Of a stretch of 64,000 nucleotides of DNA, positions 1-7,316 are shown piece by piece. Source of the stretch: Tritrichomonas musculus (taxonomy: Eukaryota; Parabasalia; Tritrichomonadida; Tritrichomonadidae); assembly GCA_039105265.1 (NCBI GenBank), contig JAPFFF010000001.1:4836001-4900000 (forward strand), in the 5' to 3' direction. Made by a program: the position numbers and the translations under genes. The notes under the pieces are model-generated. The model searched no databases, was not told the origin of the DNA, and saw only the letters and a list, made by a program, of their open reading frames with translations. Position 1 is the stretch's first letter. Every line of letters begins with the position of its first letter.

Positions 1-1132
1 CAGCAATTTCTTTAATCTTTCTGTTTGGTAACGATCTGGTTTGAATGACTTCCCTCATCTTCTGAATCTCGTCCTCTGTAAATACTCCTGATTGAATGCA
101 GGCGTAAACGAAACAACAATCGGTGTAATTGTTTTTATTCACTGAGTTGAAGATTTGAAGACATGAAAGATCGACTGATGATAAATTGATGTAGGGGAAG
201 AATGAACCTTCAGGAGCTGCTCTAAAATCATCTGATAACTCAAATTCTTCGGGTATTACTTCATTTGTTTCAGAATCTCTGACCAAACCAGTGAAAGAAG
301 TGTTTTTTCCTTTCTTTTCTTTGTTAATGAATACAATTTTGAACGAATCAGGTTGAAATGCATCCATGACCATTGGGTTTGTGTCCGATGCTTCAGTATC
401 GACGGTTATCTCGCCTAATATATGACCGATCATTGCTTTGACGTTGTTTGTGTTGTTGACAGTAAACCAACGTTCACGACCTCCTAACTCACGGGATAAT
501 ACCACGGGATAAACATATCCTTTTTGGGTTTTGTGAAGGTATTCGAGAACTTTAGTAAAAGCGAGTTGTTTTTCTCCATCATCACCGATATTAACTTCGA
601 AACCAACTTTATTCTTTGCGTCAATCATCATCTTCTTCATTTCATTTTGGAATTCCTTTTTATCAGTGACTAGTTCTTCATAATGTTTTCTATCTGCTGA
701 TTTAGTATCTTCATAAATAGAATTGGTTTTAAATAAATCATTTACTGCCTCACGTTCACTAATAGCTTCATTTTTGATTCTTTGTTTGTATTCATTTCTT
801 TGTTTTTGTTTTTGTTTGTATTCATTTTTCATTGATTTAATCGAATTGAATAATTCATCATCGGCTCTTCGAGCCTCAACGTCCCGTTCGGCTCGTTCAA
901 CTTTTCTTAATTGAGCACGTAAACGATTTTCACGTTCAGTGTTAATTTTTGTGATATATTGTTTGTAAGCTTGTTTGTATTGTTTAACAGTAGGATTAGT
1001 TAGTTTTAAATCATAACACATATCTTTAAGAACTTCTCTTAATTCATTAAGCTTTAAATCACTCATATCATCGAATTCAGGTAACTTTAATATTTCACGT
1101 TTCGTTAGTTTTAACAACAGTTTACTATTCAT
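1..1132 (-). CDS. Polinton N-terminal part of probable protein-primed DNA polymerase, runs off left edge
   Basis: An open frame starts with ATG at 1132 and is still open at position 1, giving at least 377 residues. The first half (about residues 1-170) is highly charged and predicted coiled coil, rich in K, R, E and Q. After that comes a globular part, and near its visible end a Cys-rich stretch reads NYTDCCFVYACIQSG. Polinton B-family polymerases have long N-terminal extensions before the exonuclease and polymerase motifs, and the place on the element fits, but those catalytic motifs would lie beyond the window. The polymerase call is therefore an inference from position and size. Another large Polinton protein cannot be excluded. 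Confidence 0.5.
   Translation of the reverse strand, partial: MNSKLLLKLTKREILKLPEFDDMSDLKLNELREVLKDMCYDLKLTNPTVKQYKQAYKQYITKINTERENRLRAQLRKVERAERDVEARRADDELFNSIKSMKNEYKQKQKQRNEYKQRIKNEAISEREAVNDLFKTNSIYEDTKSADRKHYEELVTDKKEFQNEMKKMMIDAKNKVGFEVNIGDDGEKQLAFTKVLEYLHKTQKGYVYPVVLSRELGGRERWFTVNNTNNVKAMIGHILGEITVDTEASDTNPMVMDAFQPDSFKIVFINKEKKGKNTSFTGLVRDSETNEVIPEEFELSDDFRAAPEGSFFPYINLSSVDLSCLQIFNSVNKNNYTDCCFVYACIQSGVFTEDEIQKMREVIQTRSLPNRKIKEIA
863..888. repeat. Double-hairpin palindrome DH1
   Basis: Two adjacent small palindromes: GGCTC-TTC-GAGCC at 863-875, then a TC(A) spacer, then AACG-TCC-CGTT at 878-888. The pair sits inside the probable polymerase gene and is GC-rich against AT-rich surroundings. 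It has the same plan as six other sites in the element. Confidence 0.7.
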
Positions 1133-1218
1133 TTATTTATATAGCAATAAAAAAATAAAAAATAAATTAAAAATAAATTTATTGAAATATTGAAAACGAA
1201 CAGAAATAAATTTATTCA

Positions 1219-1746
1219 TCAATCAACAACATATTTTAAGTTAACGTGGTAGTTGTTAACTAGTTCGTTGTACTCTTTATTGAAAACTTGTTTAAAATCA
1301 GTTACCACCACATTATCTTTAATAATTTTAATTGCTTCAATCTTTTTAATTGGTGAGACCCTAGCCGCGCAACACGAACAATCCTCATCAACTCTTATTT
1401 CAACATCTCCATCAGTCATAATTCGAATAATATTAACTAAATCCACTAAAGGAATAATAATAGTTTGTTTCGATATCAAATTTGAAATTAATGCCTTATC
1501 TTTATTCAAAAGAATTGAGGCATAAGTTTCTAAAATTAATGTTCTTACATCAGGTTCTAATACAGTTTCGGGTTGAATTACAACCTCACGTTCAGTAAAT
1601 GTTGACGGTTCTGTTTTAACTTCAGCTGGATAAGGAGTTTGAACGTAAATGTTATTATTGAAGTTATTATTTGATGAGGAGGCGGCGTTTGGTTCTAATG
1701 AGACATTAGCATTTACACCTATATTATGGTTTTTTCGTTTGATCAT
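1219..1746 (-). CDS. Polinton accessory protein, unknown function, 175 aa
   Basis: A 175-residue frame that begins with a basic, Asn-rich tail (a run of N around residues 25-32) and continues into a predicted globular alpha/beta region. The middle has a cysteine cluster (CSCCAAR, about residue 123) that could bind a metal. It lies 87 bp upstream, in transcription terms, of the polymerase-like gene and reads the same way, so the two may be expressed together. I do not recognise the family. Its conservation in related elements would show whether it is a core gene. Confidence 0.55.
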   Translation of the reverse strand: MIKRKNHNIGVNANVSLEPNAASSSNNNFNNNIYVQTPYPAEVKTEPSTFTEREVVIQPETVLEPDVRTLILETYASILLNKDKALISNLISKQTIIIPLVDLVNIIRIMTDGDVEIRVDEDCSCCAARVSPIKKIEAIKIIKDNVVVTDFKQVFNKEYNELVNNYHVNLKYVVD

Positions 1747-1787
1747 TTATTTTAAATTAAAAATTTCATTTAATGAATTTGTACTAA

Positions 1788-1976
1788 TTAGTATGAATTA
1801 GTATCTTTTTTAGTTATAATTAACTGTTTGGCGTTTGATTGTGAACTTGAACCTTGAATAACTGTTAGATCTTCTTTTTTGTGCGTTGGTGGGTGCAGAG
1901 GTGTTTTATTATTAATTTTCATAGTTGGTGTTTGATGTTGTTTCCAACTCATAACCTGAATTCCTTTTCTTGACAT
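1788..1976 (-). CDS. Small Polinton protein, 62 aa, unknown
   Basis: A 62-residue basic, Thr/Lys/Pro-rich frame with no recognised domain. It sits in line with the minus-strand gene series, 41 bp from the next gene, and its ATG has the same upstream context as the other genes of the element. The short length makes it less certain that it is expressed. Confidence 0.4.
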   Translation of the reverse strand: MSRKGIQVMSWKQHQTPTMKINNKTPLHPPTHKKEDLTVIQGSSSQSNAKQLIITKKDTNSY

Positions 1977-2100
1977 TTAAAATAAATTAAAAATATGTAA
2001 ACGAAGATATCATGTTTTCATTTATTATTTATGATTAATGTTTTAAATAAATATAACTATTAATTTTTTATATTTTAATTTTTTTATTTTTGTAAAAAGA

Positions 2101-2385
2101 ATGACTGAAATTAACGTAACTGAATTTATTGAGACTCCAGTAATTAAGAAGTTAAAGGAGAAACAAACTAAACCAGAAAATGAGGAAGAACGGGCTGAAA
2201 GCCCTGAGCTACGCGAAGTAGTTGAAATTAAGTGTACAAGAGGACGAAAACGTAAATACAACACAGAAGAAGAAAGAATTCAAGCACGAAGACTTCAACA
2301 AAAAGCGTACCGAGAACGTAAAAAGAAAGAGTTAGAGGAATTAAGGACGAAGGTAAATTGTTTAAGTAATGCAGAGGCTCACTGA
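2101..2385 (+). CDS. Polinton bZIP-like DNA-binding protein, 94 aa
   Basis: This is the only plus-strand gene in the visible element. It is divergent from the small gene starting at 1976, with 124 bp between the starts. The first 45 residues are acidic and Pro/Glu-rich. From about residue 48 comes a classic basic region (RKRKYNTEEERIQARR, then LQQKAYRERKKKELEEL) running straight into a short leucine-zipper-like helix of about two heptads. Known bZIP factors of this class bind palindromic DNA as dimers. Here the zipper is short, so it may pair with a host factor or act as a small regulator of element transcription; that role is inferred. The stop codon lies at the foot of a strong hairpin (2383-2405). 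Confidence 0.7.
   Translation: MTEINVTEFIETPVIKKLKEKQTKPENEEERAESPELREVVEIKCTRGRKRKYNTEEERIQARRLQQKAYRERKKKELEELRTKVNCLSNAEAH
2192..2221. repeat. Double-hairpin palindrome DH2
   Basis: GGGCT-GAA-AGCCC at 2192-2204, spacer TGAG, then CTAC-GCGAA-GTAG at 2209-2221. It lies inside the bZIP-like gene. Read on the minus strand the spacer contains TCA, as in several other copies. Confidence 0.6.
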
Positions 2386-2405
2386 ACCAAGGACCTTTAG
2401 GTTCA
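2383..2405 (+). terminator. Hairpin at the end of the bZIP-like gene
   Basis: TGAACC at 2383-2388 pairs with GGTTCA at 2400-2405, and the inner AAGG/CCTT adds four more pairs around one base. The TGA of the left arm is the stop codon of the bZIP-like gene. A role in 3'-end formation is likely but not shown; it may be another of the element's dispersed palindromes. Confidence 0.45.
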
Positions 2406-2434
2406 CAAAAATATTGAAAAGGATAAAAAAATTA

Positions 2435-2560
2435 AATGAAGACAGGACAGGACAGGAGGACGGGACAGGACAGGACACATTAAAAAAATCTAGAAAAGTT
2501 TTGAGGCGTCGATGATTGAAAAATATTTTTTTGTGAATTTGACGAAAAATTCATGAAAAT
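2435..2560 (+). repeat. GGACA-type repeat, copy A
   Basis: Starts with AATGAAGACAGGACAGGACA-type pentamers (GGACA with a GGAGGACGG interruption), then a block with CTAGAAAAGTTTTGAGGCG and GATGATTGAAAA, then TTTGACGAAAAA. Copy B follows 203 bp later in the same orientation. Both lie between the converging ends of the bZIP-like gene and the 486-aa gene. Confidence 0.85.
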
Positions 2561-2637
2561 GTAATGATTGTTAATGTAAAACATCGATGTATGTGTCGAA
2601 ATGAGTGGTTTACACTTACATTTTGATGAAAAATCTT

Positions 2638-2757
2638 AATGAAGACAGGACAGGACAGGAGGACGGGACAGGACAGGACACATTAAAAAAATCTAGAAAA
2701 GTTTTGAGGCGTCGATGATTGAAAATTTATTTTTGTGAATTTGACGAAAAAATAAAT
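2638..2757 (+). repeat. GGACA-type repeat, copy B
   Basis: Nearly identical to copy A over the pentamer array, the CTAGAAAAGTTTTGAGGCG block and the TTTGACGAAAAA block. Its end abuts the stop codon of the 486-aa gene at 2770. Confidence 0.85.
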
Positions 2758-2769
2758 TTGAAACCTGTT

Positions 2770-4125
2770 TTAACATATTCGTTTGTAATATGTACTTTTA
2801 ACTTTATTTACAGTTTTACGTTTTATTTCGAAATTTTCTTTAAATCCTTTTAATTTACCTAAACTAAGCGTTGAAATATTAACGCCAAAGAATTTATTAT
2901 ACATTTCTGTTAATTCTTTAAGTTCTATATAATCATTCGGTAAAGATTCAATGAAATTTTCAAGATTCATCGAAATAGCTTTTTTATTTTCTGGATTCAC
3001 TTTCGGAATAACTACAACATTGGCGCTTTGTTCATTATGGCACGAGGTGCCGCGACCATAGGTCTCATCTTCTATTTCTTCAACCACGGGTTTAGTTGAT
3101 GCTTTAATGGCACGAGGTGCCGCGACCATAGGTCTTGCTTGTTCGTTGTTTCCGTAACTGATGGATTTTATCACCACATTCGCGGATAAATCTTCTTTCA
3201 AATATTCAATTCTATCGCTAAATTCATCATCAAGAATTGCAGGTAAATTATTTATTATCGCATTGTTCATGTTTCCCATTAACGATTCAGCATATATTTT
3301 AACAAATTCGGAGGATGTTAATTCATCATCTCCTGGTATGCATTCAATCTCATCTTTTATGAAATTATAGATACAGTTATATATTTTTTCGATAATATTT
3401 GTAAATTTGTTCTTCATTAAATCTTCTACGGTTCTGTATGGCATAAATGCCTTACCATTTTGGGTTTCTTTCATCGTACCATGATGCTCTGCATCTTGCC
3501 CGTAGGGCTTTATTTTAATGTTTCTGAATCCGTAAGAAATAGTGGTTAATGCGTTAATTAATTTATCAGCAAATGAATCTAGAATTTTCATCGCTTTCTT
3601 TCCGTTTCTATTTCGGTAGATTGATTTAATAGTTGAATCATAGTTTTTATCTTTTGGTACCATACCTTTAACCTTTTCAACGAACATATCGAAATATTCA
3701 AGCATTAAATCTCTATGGTAGTAATTCACTTGTTTCTTTATGTATTCAATCAAATTTTCAGTTAACATTTCGTTATTTCTTGGTATCTTCATCAATCTTT
3801 GTCGTTCTTCATTTACATATTGTTGATATCCTAACGCTTTGGATAAATCTGATCGAACAAGCTTTATTTCTTCCTCTATATTTTTAATATATTCTTCCTT
3901 AATTTGTTGAGGAGTGATAAATTCGTTATCTGATTTAAATACTGGTGGATGTCTGATTTTTTCATATAAATCTTCAATGATTTTTTCATATTCTTCCACC
4001 GAATACTCTTTCTTTAAGTAGTATGTTTTTTTAACATCTTCTTCATGTTCTTTATGTAGAACGTTAATTTTATTATCAACGAACTTAATAAACTGTTCCT
4101 CGTTATTGATTTTGACAATTGACAT
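2770..4125 (-). CDS. Polinton-borne protein, 451 aa, unknown function
   Basis: The frame can be read from 4230, but the ATG at 4125 (MSIVKINNEEQF) is preferred because the extra N-terminal stretch is low-complexity and runs up against repeat copy C. The N-terminal third is helical and charged; the middle is mixed helical; the last 60 residues (from about LKELTEMYNKFFG to KVKSTYYKRIC) look like a small helix-turn-helix or winged-helix domain with a basic tail. I do not recognise the family. The gene is bracketed by two pairs of the GGACA repeat in opposite orientation and holds two copies of a 29-bp double-hairpin sequence plus a third double hairpin, all read as protein. Confidence 0.6.
   Translation of the reverse strand: MSIVKINNEEQFIKFVDNKINVLHKEHEEDVKKTYYLKKEYSVEEYEKIIEDLYEKIRHPPVFKSDNEFITPQQIKEEYIKNIEEEIKLVRSDLSKALGYQQYVNEERQRLMKIPRNNEMLTENLIEYIKKQVNYYHRDLMLEYFDMFVEKVKGMVPKDKNYDSTIKSIYRNRNGKKAMKILDSFADKLINALTTISYGFRNIKIKPYGQDAEHHGTMKETQNGKAFMPYRTVEDLMKNKFTNIIEKIYNCIYNFIKDEIECIPGDDELTSSEFVKIYAESLMGNMNNAIINNLPAILDDEFSDRIEYLKEDLSANVVIKSISYGNNEQARPMVAAPRAIKASTKPVVEEIEDETYGRGTSCHNEQSANVVVIPKVNPENKKAISMNLENFIESLPNDYIELKELTEMYNKFFGVNISTLSLGKLKGFKENFEIKRKTVNKVKSTYYKRIC
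3037..3065. repeat. 29-bp double-hairpin repeat DH3, copy 1
   Basis: GGCAC-GAG-GTGCC at 3039-3051 and GACC-ATA-GGTC at 3054-3064, spacer GC. The 29 bp recur exactly at 3107-3135. Confidence 0.8.
3107..3135. repeat. 29-bp double-hairpin repeat DH3, copy 2
   Basis: Exact copy of 3037-3065, offset by 70 bp, so the host gene reads it in a different frame (GRGTSCHNE in one copy, RPMVAAPRAI in the other). The surrounding bases differ, so only the palindromic unit is shared. Confidence 0.8.
3483..3508. repeat. Double-hairpin palindrome DH4
   Basis: GATGC-TCT-GCATC at 3483-3495, spacer TT, then GCCC-GTA-GGGC at 3498-3508, inside the same 451-aa gene. Confidence 0.65.
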
Positions 4126-4219
4126 CTTCGCTCTTTTTAGACAGGATAAAAAATTAAATTTTAAAAAATAAACTAAATTAATTTTTCGTAAACTAAACGT
4201 TAAATCTTCATTAAATTTA

Positions 4220-4330
4220 CTCAAAATCACAAAAAATATTTTTCAATCATCAAGCACTCAAAACTTTTCTAGAAATTTTTAATGTGTCCTGTCCTGTCCT
4301 CCTGTCCTGTCCTGTCTTGTCTTCATTAAT
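4220..4330 (-). repeat. GGACA-type repeat, copy C (inverted)
   Basis: Reverse orientation to copies A and B: ATTTTTCAATCATCAAG, then CTCAAAACTTTTCTAG, then TGTCC pentamers and CTTCATTAA. It lies just upstream of the start of the 451-aa gene. Confidence 0.8.
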
Positions 4331-4457
4331 ATTTCTTTTTTGTTTTTTCATTCTATTTTACATTACCGGATTAGTTGATTTACATCAAATTTTCAGTGTA
4401 AACTCCCATAAAATGCATAAATCGACATCTTATTTGAAGCAGTAAAACATCAATTTT

Positions 4458-4566
4458 GCGTCAAAATCACAAAAAAATATTTTTCAATCATCAAGCCCTC
4501 AAAACTTTTCTAGATTTTTTTAATGTGTCCTGTCCTGTCCTGTCCTCCTGTCCTGTCTTCATTTAA
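4458..4566 (-). repeat. GGACA-type repeat, copy D (inverted)
   Basis: Same orientation and content as copy C, about 240 bp further on, between the 451-aa gene and the 3' end of the capsid gene. It carries GCGTCAAAATCAC at its outer end, matching the outer blocks of copies A, B and E. Confidence 0.8.
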
Positions 4567-4595
4567 TTTTTTTAAATTTAACTTTTTTATTTCTT

Positions 4596-4648
4596 CATGA
4601 GAACGTAGTATAAAGGTATTATGCCGCCCGGGGGGATTTATTCTCATG
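4596..4648. other. Stem with GC-rich loop in the intergenic part of the element
   Basis: CATGAGAA (4596-4603) pairs with TTCTCATG (4641-4648) around a 37-base loop that contains the unusual GC island GCCGCCCGGGGGG. It lies past the 3' end of the capsid gene. It may mark a transcript end or be another mobile palindrome; the function is not known. Confidence 0.45.
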
Positions 4649-4677
4649 TTCACATATCAGTGACTTGGCGGATAGAT

Positions 4678-4724
4678 GTTGGTTCGACTTCGCGCAAGCG
4701 CTCAGGCACGAAGTGCCGTCCAAC
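4678..4724. repeat. Double-hairpin palindrome DH5 within an outer stem
   Basis: GCGC-AA-GCGC at 4692-4701, spacer TCA, then GGCAC-GAA-GTGCC at 4705-4717, the last nearly the same as the first hairpin of DH3. GTTGG (4678-4682) and CCAAC (4720-4724) form an outer stem that encloses both. This copy is intergenic. Confidence 0.7.
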
Positions 4725-4751
4725 CGTTCTCCTTAAATTTTATTTTTATAT

Positions 4752-4850
4752 CTATCTGCTAGTTACGTCATAACTACCCATTTCAACAACTGGAGGCATT
4801 CCGTTTGGTTGAACATGAACACTTAATACTATATCATTTAATGTTGCCAT
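4752..4850 (-). CDS. Small open frame after the capsid gene, 32 aa
   Basis: A 32-residue frame starting MATLNDIVLSVHVQP and ending DVTSR, 22 bp past the capsid stop codon and on the same strand. It is too short to classify, but the composition is protein-like and the gene order fits a co-transcribed small protein of the element. Confidence 0.3.
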   Translation of the reverse strand: MATLNDIVLSVHVQPNGMPPVVEMGSYDVTSR

Positions 4851-4872
4851 GATTGGTGGAGTTTGATTATGT

Positions 4873-6336
4873 TTACCGTAACATGTTGTCATCACGTTTC
4901 AGATCAGCGATAATTTCATATGTAATTGGTGTGTTGCTAGTTTGACCTTGTTGAAAAGTTGCGTCTGTTTCAGTTGGTAAACCAATAAAGAATGAAGTTC
5001 TTTCATTAGAATATAAATAATTTGATACGTCCATCTCTTGAGTATTACATAATGAATTGATGACTTCTTTATTAAAACCTGTTTGATCAGCGTTAACGTT
5101 CATTGCGTTTTGGCATACTTCGATAAATGCTGGATCAGTTCCGTCAGTTCTTAATGGAATAGTTGGAACAGAACCATAACCGCCACATCTTAATTGAAAA
5201 TTAGTGAATAAAGGATTCTTAAAAACTGTATGATGAGAAGGTTTTAACGGAAATAGAAAGAATATTGAATCAATAAATCTAGGTGTAATTGTTTGAGTTG
5301 ATGAACAATGACCTTGATTTAATTGTTTACTCATAGGTGAAAATGTTAATATTTGAGTTGGAAATATTAGTTCTTGATTCGTATAACGTTGAACTAATGA
5401 AGAATAAATATCATTATCAATTCCAAAATTAGGTATGACTGTATAACAGTTATTTATCTCATAATCTCGTGTGACTGTTAAAATTCTGTTTTCAGAGGTT
5501 AAAGTAGTTATTCCGTCAGCTGTTGCTGCACTAACCCACATCGTTGCTGAATCACCAATAGGTACGAATTCAGTTGTGATTGCTGAGATAGTAAATTTAG
5601 CTAAATCCGCAACATTATATTGAAGAGCTCGAGGAATTCCAACTGGACAATAAACTAATCCCTCAATACCAAACATGATCTTTAATTCAATTTTTCCTGC
5701 AAATGCTGGAAGATATTTAATATTTGATAATGGAAGGAATCGGCGTAAATCAATTTTTAAAGGAATATCTACTTCGCCAACGTCTGTAGTTGTGTCTAGA
5801 CTAACAAATGCGCCGCAGCGAGCTATATCTTGTTTACGATTGAATATATCTTTATGTCTAACTTTACTAAATACATCAGCACGTTTACATGTTTCATTAG
5901 CACCACAACCAGTAATAAATGATTCTTCAGGTCCGAAGTTTTGAGTATAAATAGATATACCATTTGCTAGAATTTCATATTTTTCTACTGAATCCATCGC
6001 GTCTTTGAAACCAACCCATAAGTTATTTAACGCGTAACCTCCAACACTTTTTAGATCAGATATTGCTTTATTGAGTTGAAGATTAATTGTTAAATTTGCT
6101 TTAATGAATCCGTTATAGATGTCAGCAGTATTGTCAGAAGTTGGTGATATAATGAATGTAGTAAATGATCCTGCATGAATTGGAGCTGATGGTGAATAAC
6201 TTGCTTGAGCATCAATAATATATTTTTTGTTAGTATCTGACATTGCTACCGCGTTATCAACAATATCAAAATATGATGAGATTTGAGTATTGACTTCAGC
6301 ACTTGTATTGTGTAAGACTTCGTTATTAAATGTCAT
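4873..6336 (-). CDS. Polinton major capsid protein, double jelly-roll type
   Basis: A 487-residue protein with the pattern of the Polinton/adintovirus major capsid protein: beta-rich throughout, with the conserved stretch IPLKIDLRRFLPLSNIKYLP at about residues 192-211, followed by FAGKIELKIMFG. Such proteins form trimers with a hexagonal outline that tile an icosahedral shell. The length is in the usual 450-650 range for the family. It is the last large gene in the structural gene block, with the 218-aa protein, the two small proteins and the ATPase upstream of it on the same strand at short spacing. Confidence 0.85.
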   Translation of the reverse strand: MTFNNEVLHNTSAEVNTQISSYFDIVDNAVAMSDTNKKYIIDAQASYSPSAPIHAGSFTTFIISPTSDNTADIYNGFIKANLTINLQLNKAISDLKSVGGYALNNLWVGFKDAMDSVEKYEILANGISIYTQNFGPEESFITGCGANETCKRADVFSKVRHKDIFNRKQDIARCGAFVSLDTTTDVGEVDIPLKIDLRRFLPLSNIKYLPAFAGKIELKIMFGIEGLVYCPVGIPRALQYNVADLAKFTISAITTEFVPIGDSATMWVSAATADGITTLTSENRILTVTRDYEINNCYTVIPNFGIDNDIYSSLVQRYTNQELIFPTQILTFSPMSKQLNQGHCSSTQTITPRFIDSIFFLFPLKPSHHTVFKNPLFTNFQLRCGGYGSVPTIPLRTDGTDPAFIEVCQNAMNVNADQTGFNKEVINSLCNTQEMDVSNYLYSNERTSFFIGLPTETDATFQQGQTSNTPITYEIIADLKRDDNMLR

Positions 6337-6359
6337 TTATGAAAAATAAAAAAATTATC

Positions 6360-7016
6360 TTAACGTCGAATTCTTGATTTAAAAATTTGTTGTGGTGATG
6401 ATGGTTGAGGTTGTTCGATTATAGAATCTGTGCGTTTATGTTGAGCTCTAGCTGATGGTGTTGGTGTTGGTGATGGTTCGTCATAATATTCGTATTCGTA
6501 ATCGTCAGACTCTTCTTTAAGGATTTGTTTACGTGGTCGTTTGGTCATTTGCTTTTGTACAACTTGCTTTATCATTGATTTTTGTTCTTTCTTAATTCGT
6601 TGTTGTTTTAATTCATTACCTAATTCTTTTAATTGATTTAATATTTCATAACTGACTGTTAAATCTGCTGGATTTGAATCGGATCGTCGATCCTCAGGAC
6701 TGATAGTCCGTTCTCGAATTCGTTTAGGTTTGGGATTGGTTACTGTCTTCTTTGATTGAGTTGGCTTTGGAGTTTGTGGTGGTTTAACTTCTTCAGTAAC
6801 AGTGTCATCAACTTGTTCGTCAACTTTTTCAGTAACAGGTTCATCAACTTGTTCGTCAACCGGTTCATTTGATTCAGGTAATGGTTCAGCACGCTTCTTA
6901 ACGATATATTTATTTTCTACCTTCGTCGGAAACACCTCATACTCCTTATCATCAATACCTTGAAGCCATCGTTGAATAATTTGTTGTCGTTTTAATCCTT
7001 TGACGTATTTTGACAT
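6360..7016 (-). CDS. Polinton low-complexity protein, 218 aa, unknown
   Basis: A highly charged, probably disordered protein. Residues about 45-80 hold a Val/Asp/Glu repeat (VDEQVDEPVTEKVDEQVDD); then a Pro/Lys-rich linker; then a basic stretch with coiled-coil tendency (QLKELGNELKQQRIKKEQK); then an acidic Tyr-rich patch and a basic tail. It sits 23 bp upstream of the capsid gene. A scaffold, core or DNA-binding role in particle assembly would fit the location but is a guess. It contains the clearest double-hairpin site at 6681-6709. Confidence 0.55.
   Translation of the reverse strand: MSKYVKGLKRQQIIQRWLQGIDDKEYEVFPTKVENKYIVKKRAEPLPESNEPVDEQVDEPVTEKVDEQVDDTVTEEVKPPQTPKPTQSKKTVTNPKPKRIRERTISPEDRRSDSNPADLTVSYEILNQLKELGNELKQQRIKKEQKSMIKQVVQKQMTKRPRKQILKEESDDYEYEYYDEPSPTPTPSARAQHKRTDSIIEQPQPSSPQQIFKSRIRR
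6681..6709. repeat. Double-hairpin palindrome DH6, the clearest copy
   Basis: GGATC-GTC-GATCC at 6681-6693, spacer TCA, then GGACT-GAT-AGTCC at 6697-6709: two 5-3-5 hairpins exactly 3 bases apart, inside the 218-aa gene. Confidence 0.8.
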
Positions 7017-7115
7017 TTTAAAACTGTTAAAAAGTAAGAAAAGTTAATATTATTGAGTTTTGGAATTTACGAGTTTTGAAATATAACGTTAGTTTTATTA
7101 AAAAATATATGATTT

Positions 7116-7298
7116 TCATTTCTTCTTTCTTGACTTTTTCAGTTTTGGTTTATATTTATAACTAACCGTCACTGCGTATGTGTTTGTGTTTTCGTTAACT
7201 CGTGTATTAATCGGTTTCATTTTTGTTGCTTCATTATACATCATCCCTGGTCCAGAAACAATTGTTGATGATGGTGAAGTGTATTTATTCGCTTTCAT
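7116..7298 (-). CDS. Small basic Polinton protein, 60 aa
   Basis: A 60-residue frame with a neutral Ser/Thr-rich start and a strongly basic end (KPKLKKSRKKK). It lies between the 218-aa gene and the pVI-like gene, 18 bp from the latter, all on one strand. A small basic protein in this position could be a DNA-binding core protein, but that is an inference from charge and place only. Confidence 0.45.
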   Translation of the reverse strand: MKANKYTSPSSTIVSGPGMMYNEATKMKPINTRVNENTNTYAVTVSYKYKPKLKKSRKKK

Positions 7299-7316
7299 TT
7301 AAAAATAATTAAAAAA

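Noticed and set aside
723-914. 63-codon plus-strand frame rich in F, C and S
   Set aside because: It is antisense to the charged coiled-coil part of the probable Polinton polymerase; its composition is that of a reversed Lys/Glu-rich frame.
2435-2480. GGACA pentamers as a CRISPR-like or telomere-like array
   Set aside because: The array is short, has no spacers and is embedded in a larger dispersed repeat; it is not at a chromosome end as far as the window shows.
4621-4735. Possible tRNA or structured RNA gene in the GC-rich spacer after the capsid gene
   Set aside because: There is no T-arm or anticodon arm pattern; the GC content is explained by a double-hairpin palindrome and a separate stem.
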